From Ophiura sarsii (taxonomy: Eukaryota; Echinodermata; Ophiuroidea; Amphilepidida; Ophiuridae): 64,000 bases of DNA. This document shows positions 54,953 to 64,000 of this stretch, piece after piece; position 1 is the stretch's first letter, and each line of letters opens with the position of its first letter. Below the pieces are notes generated by a model. It worked only from the letters and a program-made list of their open reading frames with translations, did no database searches and was not told where the DNA came from. The stretch covers positions 14,505,266 to 14,569,265 of the forward strand of contig CM069455.1 in NCBI GenBank assembly GCA_035610835.1, read 5' to 3'. The translations under genes and the position numbers were made by a program.

Positions 54953-56581
54953 CTTACGGGCCTGAATACTAATGATTTTTGTTAGAAAAATCAATAAATA
55001 ACCTTCTGAGACACTACAATCTTTGAAGCAGTTCAAGAACAATTTCTTCGAAATTGGAAACCAGCCGTTAAGTCAGTCATCTCATCAAAGGAATTAGAGG
55101 CAGGGCTGGAACCTTTTTCCCAACCAGCCAGTCGGGATTGGGCAGGTAACTCACAAAAATACCCGACAGAAATCTCACCAGCCAGTGTAACTCTCACACT
55201 TGCACCGTAAGTTTGAAATTGTTTACCCGCCATCAGTCGGTTGCCGGGGTACTTTTTCCCGACACAAAATTTACCCGCTATGGGCAGGTAGTGCTATTTC
55301 CAGGCATGGTATCAGGGTAACAGTTGCTCTGTTTTTGTATATATTCAACGACAAGGTTACTGTAATGGGTATTTATAATGCTGAATATTGATCCAAAATA
55401 CCTATAATTTAACCCTTTTCTACCAAACATAAGATATTTCGGAGAATAAACACCATGCACATGATGTAGGGAAAACTTGCACACAACGCAAATGCAAGGC
55501 ATAAGGTGGCTTATTGCTAAATTGGAAAAACGGGTTCTAACCACGCACTGTTGAAAGCTCTGTATTTCAGAAAGTTGCCATTTGATTGGTTTCACATTTT
55601 AACCAATTAAAGTCAGGTATATATTCCTTAATATCCTTAAATATGAAGCAGCTACGTTTTCAACTTTTAAAGTTACAAGCTCTGCAGATTTTGGACCCAG
55701 TTTTTTGGGACACGCTGTATTAAAGAATATGCCAGCATGAAACTAAAAAGTGTAACATCACCACCCTATTAGGAGGCGAGTTCATAACGCGTGACCATAG
55801 CCGCGATCAACCTCCACACTCGAGTGGTGTTGACGTCCCGTGTACGTATCACACTAAATGTGTTTCTAGATTTTATTTGTAAACTTTTATCACGCATGCG
55901 TACTAGGGGCATAACATCTATTTTCTTAAATGGTCCCTCGTAATCACGCATGATAATATTTTATACCACCGAAAGAGATTAGGGAAACGAACATACATTT
56001 CAGCAAAACTTCTGCGGTATATTCGGAAAGTTACGAATTATTGAATACGTCATTCCGTTGAGGGAAATTTGGTTCCCAAACCGAATTCTTAAGAAATAAG
56101 TCAGACAATTTGGTCATTTTCATGTATTTCCTGCTATTTCCTGTCATTCAGACATAGTTCAAAATAAACTTACTCGTATATCGTACCGATTTGTGATGAT
56201 ATTATGATCGTGACCGCAGTTGACCGAAAAATGTAATACTGAATCAAATATTGCTACAATTCTGATGTATACAGCAGAATCGAGGCAGACTATCGAGCTT
56301 TGTTCACCAAAACTAGAAGCTAAAAATCACTTTCAAAAATCCCGCGTCAATTCAAAGAATAAACTGAATGGATTGCATGCATCATTGCAGTGAATGAAGC
56401 ATGGTTGATTCCTTTCTGTAAAGCCGACCGAAGCACGTACAATGCCTCTATAGACATGATAAACAAGTGACATAAAAACCGCTCGAGCATGGAAGTCGAT
56501 CGCGGCTAAACAATAGTCTTCAAAGGCCACTTCAAGGAGGGTTATTCTTAGGACGTTAACAAGTGAATTACGATAAGCCTA

Positions 56582-57659
56582 CAGTGCAACAGAGCATAAA
56601 TGTCCAAATATTGAATTATAAATATAGTGCCTCCTGATTGTTGTACAACAATGAACATTTCAATCCTAAGTATGTGTATCATATATAATTAAAACAGCTT
56701 TGTTTTAAAGTACTATTCCGTGTCCTTGTATGAATATCAGCATGGTTACATTTCTTATTAAACCCGATTTCGGATTGGCCAATACTTGATTATCCATACA
56801 CGCTAATCCAACCAACTACTGCCTACTTTCTTTCATGGCCTTTACTATTTAAACATTTCTTTTTTTATTTAGACTTAGTGCAGGCCTTTAACACGATACC
56901 TGTTTGTACACCCATGCATGTTAGCACACGGTCACCTAAAGTTACATACACCATTATGACTGCACATTGGCGAATTGCATTTCAAATTTCATGTAGCGCG
57001 AATTTTAAATCACTGGTCCCTTAGCATGAGCATGTCCTTGAATATTCCTTCCATTGTTTGCGTGCATGGCTGCACAAGTATTAATAGACTTTTGCCAAGT
57101 CTGTGTACAGTTGTATGAAATAGTGGTTACATGTGTTTTTTTCTCTTTTTAAATATATTAAATGTTTGGAGGACGATATTTTAAATACTAAAGGGATATT
57201 GAATTATCTGCTCAGACCGTTCTTTTAAGCACATCTTTACCTTTAATTTGATACCATGCAAGTCTGGTTTGGATACACAGTATTACTTAATAATTTCAAC
57301 GAGTTTGGTCATTAATTAAGCTTAATTAAGACAGATTTTGGGTTTTTGTTAAAAGTAAAGATAAATGTGAACTTTTTCTCAGACAGTATTGTTGGCAATG
57401 ATTGGAACTTCATTTGCTGTATTTCTGGTATTAATAGCAATTAAAGTTTTTGCTGGAAATTCCAAAAAGCAAAATGTTAATGTATTTCTTTATAATATGC
57501 TAATCATATGCAAATAAGGTCAAACTTTTTTTCTCTCTATGACATTAAATCACCAAGCTGTATTCTATAATATAGTCTCCTTGTCTTACATACGTTTCTT
57601 TTTGAATTAGCGTAATTTCAATAACATGCACTTTTGGAAATTTATGCTCCGTTGCACTG
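56582..57659. mobile_element. TIR element, AGTGCAAC family, copy 2
   Basis: Ends CAGTGCAACAGAGCATAAAT and complement of CAGTGCAACGGAGCATAAAT, flanked by TA (56580-56581, 57660-57661). The interior is the reverse complement of 34026-35517 without the nested MITE. No transposase frame; 1,078 bp, non-autonomous. Confidence 0.85.
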
Positions 57660-57661
57660 TA

Positions 57662-58369
57662 GCAATGAATAGGCGGCTGCGGCTACAAACATCTCGTTTG
57701 AGTAGTGTCGCGATTAGCCTCTTCTATTACCTGCCATGGGGTTATAAACACAAAAGTAAGTCTCCCTCTTAACAGTTCGTCATAACATCGTAAGGCAAAA
57801 CATTTTGCCAATAACACTTGGTTAGAAATAATCCTATGACCGTTTCATAAGTATTGTTTGAAAATGAACAATGTCTATGACTTCATGGCTGAATGAGCTC
57901 AAATGGAAGACAACTGCCCTTCTCAAGTCAAAAGTGTATCAAATCTGAGGGTTAGAAACAACTCGCTATGCTAAGCTCCGAGCCAAGAGGGTTTACATGG
58001 TTGAATGATCATGAATTGATTACACTTTAGAGTAATGTTCACTTGGTGGGCATTTTAAACTGCACTTTTGCGACTTGAGAAGGGCAGTTTTTGTCTTCCA
58101 GTTGAGCTCATTCTATTCAGCGATGTCATGGTCATCTTTCATTTTCAATCAACACTTAAAAAATAGTCAAGATGATTATTTCTAACCAAGTTTTATTGGC
58201 AAAATGTTTTAACTTGCGATGTTATAACGAACTGATGAGGGGGGGCTGGGCTTACTTTTGGTGTTGTGTTTGGATCTTTTCAATGATACCAAATGTTACT
58301 TCATTGAACAGATACGAGTTGTTATTTTGAGCTCAAAATGAATGCATTTTGCACATTTTGATAGAGACG
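57662..58369. other. Intergenic, inverted repeat
   Basis: Segments near 57770-57990 (AACAGTTCGTCATAACATCG, CTCAAATGGAAGACAACTGCC) are loosely inverted at 58070-58240 (CAGTTTTTGTCTTCCAGTTGAG, GATGTTATAACGAACTG), which indicates a foldback element of about 0.5 kb. No gene. Confidence 0.55.
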
Positions 58370-60889
58370 TTCACGTCACACGCTATACAATTGCCACAAA
58401 TGTGATATCTTTGTTAAGAACAAATCGGCCTTCCATTGATAAATTTGTCGTATAAATCTACATCTCAAGAATCGAGAGAAAATTGATACCTTATTTCGAA
58501 TTTATTTCGAATTTATTAATATTTTCAGAATTTTCAAAACGTTCAAAAATAGAAAGATGGAACAATTCCAGTTGACTTACTAGAGCTTTAACGCACATTG
58601 TTTTTAACAAAATGTAGCTGGTAAAAAATCACTTTTAGGCATGTTTCTCTGGCGAGTGATAGGTAGACAAATAGGTACACAACTAGACTATAATATATAG
58701 TGATCTCTCCAAAGTATTTATTTTGATAACCGAATCCAGCACATGCAAATAATATTTATAGACCAATATACCACTTATTGCGTTGATAGGTAAACTTTGT
58801 TTTCCACTTGCCGGAGGGATGTTAGGGAATAAACCGTATACCTCCTTCACTTTTAATTCCGTAACATCCTCCTGCAAGTGGAAAACAATGCTTACCGTGT
58901 CGATACCCCTCTGGCAGTTTTTAAAAGGGAATATGGCTAGTTCCATCAACGATTCTCGAAATCTTTTCTTTTGGCAAATGGACATTTGGCGAATTCCATC
59001 CCTTCATACTCTTCATGTCTTTCAATCCAGCTAGATTGTTAGTACATTCCGATATGGATGAGATTACCAAAAATGTCAAAGGTCAGTTAACAAACTTGGA
59101 TGAGAGACGCTTTAAGGGAATTACAAAGGATCTTTAACAATTTATGGCAAAATTGCCCAAATATTTCTCAATCTAAAATTGTTCAAACATTGTGATAATT
59201 TCATATTGCATTTCATATCAATACAAATACGATGGTTTTTTTCTTCCCAACGATACGTCTTCTATTATTAGCAATCGCTCGTTTCAGTGCTTGGCTACCT
59301 CCTTGTATTGTAAACATGGAGGTCTTATTCAAAATGTTAAGTTCACCATTATTTCATGCGCAATAACAAATCTGTAGTCTTTTCAAATGAAGTGTTATTG
59401 ACAACTACAGTGTAGAGTGAAGCGCGATTAACATTCAGAGCCCAAAATAGTGACGATTCTGGCACATTCAGATTGAGACCTCCACTATCCTAGAGTCGCT
59501 GAGCACGGAGACCAGTATATTGCTACAAATTTTGGTATCATCAGCTTTCCATTCACACTATGAATAACAAAATATTTGAAAGATTGAAACAAAATCAGAT
59601 ACACATTCCATTCTTTGCAAGTACTCTGAAGATTTACAATCTTATATAGTATATTCTCTTCATATCCCATGGCACAAGGGCAAATAAAATAATGCATTTC
59701 TCAAACAGTTCCCATTTATTTTACTTTTGGATTATATTTTCGTAGAAAATGGCCAATCTCACGACTTGGTATTTTCCATTGGACGGCAATACGAGCAAAG
59801 GATTCAATTTGTATATTCTGAAGATGTCCGAATGGAAAATGTAGGGATGAGAAATGCTATAGTTTTTTATTTGCAATCATTTGAATGCCACTCTATGCAC
59901 TTGGCGTCATGCAATTAGTGAATTTTATATAATTGAAATTCAAGCTCTATTATTGAGGGGAACTTATTCAAATTTTGAAGAGTTATCAAATTTTAATCTA
60001 ATTTATTTTGTAAATGACAATTTTGCGAAGGATTTTGGTAATATCCAGGTAAAATCTGTTACGCCAATTTTGAAATGTTGAAATTCATATACTGCAGAAT
60101 TAGGAACCAATATTTGGTTTCATTCAATTGTATATTGTCTTCTATACGATTTCATGATTGATACATTGTCCATAACACTGTATTGCTTCCAAGTCTTCCA
60201 TTGGTCAAACTGGGTTTATTTCCTCCATGTCTGAAAATATTTCTCTTGGTTTTTGTTTCAGAATGTGATGAAATTTTGCAATTGCACATACTTAAATTCC
60301 TTCCTGAACAACTCCAATATGTAAAGCCTCCATCATATCACACCCTGCAAATAGTTTATCAAACTAGCACCATAAATCCAACTACACTGTGGGTAATTCT
60401 TTTTCTAAAACAAAGAGGGGTTAGTCTTCGGAACAAAATGAGACCATTATTTTTCAAAATATTGCAAATGATGTCAAATTGGAATTAAACTAGTGAAACT
60501 AAAGATCATATGCCCTTTGATAAATATGTATAAAATAAACTGTATATTTATATATTATATTACAAAGTAATCTCAATTATATTACAAAGTTACCAGATGA
60601 ATATCATGTTTCTTTCTGGATCTTGCGCCAACCTGATCTTGACCATTCAGATAAACAGTTTGTATTTGATGGTCAATGAAATGATGGCAAATACAAACAT
60701 TTCGATACCGATATCTGCCAAAGCCTCATATCGCGTTTGACCAATTCCGGAACCGGGCGAGAATGTATCACGGATGCGGATAAAGTATGGTAAACTGCTG
60801 GAACTAATACTAGTCTTTGATCATAAAGTTCAACCAAAACGTATCCACTATCATGTATCTATCACTTTGTATTGCCTCATCTCGGAAAG

Positions 60890-60951
60890 CTATCGGTAGA
60901 GTGTCCAGTTACCATCTTCATCTGCACTGCGTCGCCTCTTCCCCGAAGCAG
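60890..60951 (-). CDS. Paralogue terminal exon (furin-like site), minus strand
   Basis: Reverse complement of exon 26: a TTTCAG acceptor, then ASGKRRRSADEDGNWTLYR and TAG. It is 62 bases, the same as exon 26, with four differences, one changing K to R and so preserving the basic site; the codon before the stop changes silently (CGG/CGA). It belongs to a second gene reading leftward whose other exons, apart from 63137-63217, lie beyond the right edge. Confidence 0.72.
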
Positions 60952-61039
60952 CTGAAATTTGATAAAATAGTTTGGTTTAGGTTTTTGCACCTTGCATTGT
61001 TTTTATCTACATATTTGTTCTTCATACATTGATATTGCA

Positions 61040-62070
61040 TATCGCACTAATAAAACTCTATTGTACATTTCACGGACATAAATTATGCTAATGAGCTCAT
61101 TAAATGACGTCGCTCGCATCATCGGGTTTTTCCGATGATTGAAATACGTTGATTGAAATTCTAGGTCGAGTAAAATGATGTTCTTATTTGTTGTCTGTGA
61201 GCTTTTCTGATTTTTTTCCCGTATTGGAGTATTTTTTTATTGAAAATAGACAGTTCAAATTAAACGTTGGTTCCAAGTTCAACTGACAGCACATGTATTA
61301 AAGGCGACAGCAACGGCAATATGCAAGCAACATTTGAGAAAAAACGATGCCCGACTTTGCAAGAAAATGGGAAGTGTACGGGTGAACATGACAAACCAAA
61401 ACAGCCTAGTAAATAATCACCTCCGTGGCGCAATTGGTTAGCGCGTTCGGCTGTTAAACGAAAGGTTGGTGGTTCGAGTCCAGCCGGGGGCGTTGTTACT
61501 TTTTGCACTTAATGCAATCGACAAATCACAGTAAAAATATAATATTGACAAAATCACAGACCACTTGCACAAAAATCGCATCTGCGCATGCTCCTGTCGT
61601 GATCGAAATCCACCACACAAGCAATGGGCGAGTTTTATAAGTGTATCGATAATTGCCCAACTCATTTTTTCTAGTTCTTAGAAAACAACAAATGTATGAA
61701 ACCTGTTACCCGTGTACCTGTTACTCATTTTGCATTATTGATGGATGGCTATTCATTATGTGGAATGAGGCTTGCATTGTTGATGCCTCAATAGGCGTGC
61801 ATGGATGCACTAATCCAAGTCATGAACATAGCCATAAAATAATTTGATTAATTCCATGGATTTGTCAATGCAAATTCAATAATGCAAAATGAGTAACATG
61901 TTGGAGTGGTCCGGTGGCCCTTTTGCAACAAAGCTCTTCATTTATCAACACTTTTGATTGGTCAATGACTTGGGTATTATAACAGCATGTGCATAATGTA
62001 ATGAAGTCATGATTTATGCAAAAAACTCAATTTTGCTGAAAAGCGAGTTAGGCAATTATCGAAGCAGGCT
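61040..62070. repeat. Arm-2-specific insertion of about 1 kb
   Basis: Arm 1 reads continuously through TAAGCCTACATATGCAATAT (near 37507), while in arm 2 the two halves are separated by about 1 kb. The insert carries inverted CGATAATTGCC / GGCAATTATCG segments (61649, 62050) and a tRNA-Asn-like sequence. Confidence 0.65.
61419..61492 (+). tRNA. tRNA-Asn (GTT)-like gene or pseudogene
   Basis: 74 bases fold as a cloverleaf: D arm TGGCGCAATTGGTTAGCGC, anticodon loop CTGTTAA (GTT, Asn) and T loop TTCGAGT. Three stem mismatches are visible: first acceptor pair A-C, one in the anticodon stem (TTCGG against ACGAA), and one in the T stem (GGTGG against CCAGC). A TTTTT Pol III terminator follows within about 10 bases. 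The mismatches favour a pseudogene. Confidence 0.6.
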
Positions 62071-62897
62071 GACGATATGTAGGCTTAACGCCTTTTCAAA
62101 TATTGCAGATAAACCCGGGGATAAACCCAACTGTCAGAGGATGGCCATTTTTACATTTTCTGTTACCCCCAGTACCACTTGGGCCCAAAAAGAAGGTTGC
62201 GTTGCCCCTGGTGACGGACCTTAAAATAGTAAAACTAGGGTTGCAATTTTGTCTTCTTTTTCTTCATTTTTCATTTTTCAGATTTAAATTTGATGTTTAA
62301 GGCCCCGTATTCTCGTACGTAGTTAAACCCGGTTTTAAGCTAAACATACGCGTCTAACTTATTTTTTGCGCTTCATTATCAAACGCTATTCATGATGGCG
62401 TGGCTTTATGAATAGGGCTGATCATGTAGCTTTACAATCACGACAACCAAATACTTAATCCAACAGGTTAAAATATGTTATCCCTTTGGAAGCGGTCCCT
62501 ACAATAAAAACAAATGGACCATCATTGACCGGATTCATTTTTCTAAAGAAAAATATTATGGTTGTCATTTCACCTCTTCATAATTCAATGGATACTTGTT
62601 ATTATTTTCCATTTTCATTATGAACGTGGAATAAAGGCGAAACATTAAAATATACGTTCTACCTATCTATTTGAGAAAAAATGAAATGCAATCATTAATT
62701 TTTGTATAAACCTAGGTTACAAAAAAAACATTTGTCCTATAAATAAATAAAGTTTTCAACCCACGCAAGCCGCGAGAAAATGCTGTGCGTGGCACTTTGA
62801 ATGGCCGGGAGTGAAATGGATATTGATCACACAGTGCAACAGCGTTGGGTTGTGCCTGAGCGAGCGAGCGGGCTATTTGATTTTGAACAGATAACAT
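62071..62897. other. Arm 2 intron-like DNA
   Basis: Corresponds to the intron before the paralogue's last exon. No module seen. GTAGTTAAACCCGGTTTTAAG near 62320 recalls repeats near 40253 and 53430. Confidence 0.45.
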
Positions 62898-63104
62898 GTG
62901 TATTGAAAATGTGACTTTTGAAAAGTGACTAATTTTCTTTAAATGGTGCTAATCATAGTTTATCTTTGTTAGGGGGGTAAATTTGGTATCAAATTATGCC
63001 TAAAAGATTCATCTAAATGCCTATCTAGCCCGTTTGGTCCCAACAAAATTAAATGTTACTCAAAATGACAAACAAAGTGGTATACTTTCTTTTGCTGAAC
63101 CCTT
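62898..63104. mobile_element. Foldback family 1, right half only
   Basis: From TGTATTGAAAATGTGACTTTTG to the terminal CTTTTGCTGAACCCTT, followed by TA. In arm 1 the matching intron sequence (GTTTGTCTATACAC in reverse complement) has no element, so it inserted after the duplication. Confidence 0.8.
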
Positions 63105-63136
63105 TAGTTTGTCTATACACTTTATGATATACTTAC

Positions 63137-63217
63137 GTAGACAGATGTACTGGGTGGGGGTGTAGAAACAGTTTTGTGTGGCTGTGCATGGGTTGCTTGA
63201 ACAGGGTGTGGCGGCAA
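63137..63217 (-). CDS. Paralogue half-EGF exon, minus strand
   Basis: Reverse complement of exon 25: TTTTAACAG acceptor, 81 bases, GTAAGT donor, phase 1 at both ends. It reads AATPCSSNPCTATQNC and FYTPTQYIC; five base differences change two residues (T to A, G to T) and keep all four cysteines. It pairs with 60890-60951 as the last two exons of a second gene, convergent with the first. Confidence 0.82.
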
Positions 63218-64000
63218 CTGTTAAAACAAAAAGAAATTGATTATCAGTAATAAGCAAGCACATTTCCATGGAGACCCAGACTGGATCATGGCAAAATTTG
63301 ATAATATGAATGCAAAATGGCGGCAAGGATCCAGAGTCTTATTTTTACAAAATGTAAATTTTAACCAGCAATGATTGGTTAGTTTAACCCCTGGGCACTA
63401 CCTACCTACAAATGCATTTGATGTTTATGATTGGTTAATTTCAAGATATACTTATTTGCTTCTAAAATGTTTCGCTCTTATCCAACAATGTCTGGCATTG
63501 GTGCAATAAATGGTGTATCCATCTTTTTGACCAATCGGCAGGTAGTTCTCAGGGGGTTACTTTTAGGGTTTCCACCAGACTTTTGGCTGGAAGATTTTGA
63601 AACTGGATTCATTTACCAGATGAGCTAAAAAACCTCTTGCTCTTCTTGAGGTTTCAAATGTAAATGTTAACCAATGTCATACAGGAGAACTTGCGCGCGC
63701 TTGGGGGGGGGGGGGGGGGGTATTTGTATCAAAAGTGAGATATTTGTACCATAGGTGGAAAATGTACATGATAAAACGCAGTCAATCAATTATTCTTTGT
63801 ATAACAGCAGTCAAGTGTTTGTAGATAGAGATTTTATGTGATCAACCAATTTCGAGCGATCATCAGAAGCCCCAATTATACTCATGTAACGCAGATCAAG
63901 TTCAAACATCAACTTCCCGATATGGTGCATATTCTTGTTTTTCCATGCATTTAATTTCTCATAAATTGGATAATATTTACAAATTTCGATGGGGAATTTC

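Larger units (their letters stand above)
53353..56579. other. Intergenic, scattered repeat ends
   Basis: No gene recognised. Contains a 30-bp tandem duplication (53579-53638), TACAGGGTGT-type motifs at 53930 and 54103 and GGGACACGCTGTATT at 55707 that may be decayed mariner-like ends, a poly-G/poly-C pair (54899-54952), and G/C-rich segments near 55090-55300 resembling those at 11465-11580. Confidence 0.45.
58370..64000 (-). repeat. Inverted segmental duplication, arm 2
   Basis: Reverse-complement counterpart of 32985-39870, still matching at the last base of the window, so the duplication continues beyond it. It carries the last two exons of a minus-strand paralogue, a tRNA-Asn-like sequence in an arm-specific insertion, and a half copy of foldback family 1. 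Confidence 0.85.

Noticed and set aside
53930..55720. Possible mariner-like element between CAGGGTGT and ACACGCTG motifs
   Set aside because: The ends match over only about 8-10 bases with mismatches and the interior gives no support, so it is not called as a feature.

Overview
The window is animal nuclear DNA: AT-rich, full of introns and crowded with transposable elements. Extracellular modules (hyalin-repeat HYR, EGF, kringle) each sit on their own phase-1 exon, and there are APE-type LINEs, a Penelope-like element, hAT, mariner-like and CACTA-like DNA transposons and tRNA-derived SINEs. HYR plus EGF shuffling at this scale is typical of echinoderms and hemichordates. I infer an ambulacrarian deuterostome, probably an echinoderm, but nothing here proves the species.

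The left 37.7 kb is one plus-strand gene whose 5' end lies before the window. I can support 26 exons, all joined by phase-1 introns, giving an uninterrupted 1,655-residue C-terminal part of a secreted protein. In order they are: 8 HYR modules (144-9300); 5 EGF-like modules, most with eight cysteines (10057-14052); a 9.3 kb intron filled with repeats; 5 further EGF modules (23395-26732); 4 HYR modules (27202-31397); a complete kringle (32193-32486); a cysteine-rich NYCGGC module (32640-32801); a four-cysteine half-EGF exon (33759-33839); and a short terminal exon (37601-37662). That last exon encodes a tetrabasic furin-like site followed by a 12-residue tail and a stop. No transmembrane or GPI-type end is seen. 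The likely product is a processed extracellular adhesion or matrix protein related in composition to hyalin. The first three HYR exons are near-identical tandem copies, with a truncated fourth copy between them. A decayed EGF exon lies among the EGF exons.

The last two exons recur in inverted orientation at 60890-60951 and 63137-63217, inside a diverged inverted duplication (arm 1 about 32985-39870, arm 2 about 58370-64000). The window edge therefore cuts a second, minus-strand paralogue that faces the first gene tail to tail. Exon changes between the arms are few and mostly silent.

The 18.5 kb spacer between the arms is a nest of mobile DNA. A TA-flanked foldback element (44016-47680) holds a CACTG-ended element with TTTGTCATG subterminal repeats (44153-46619). 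That element holds a 5'-truncated Penelope-like element with 167-bp perfect inverted ends (44581-45760). A second foldback copy (49784-53352) holds an apparently intact LINE (50185-53161) with a 10-bp target-site duplication. Decayed LINE tails, several palindromic MITE families, a large foldback (40768-41428) and tRNA-like sequences complete the region.
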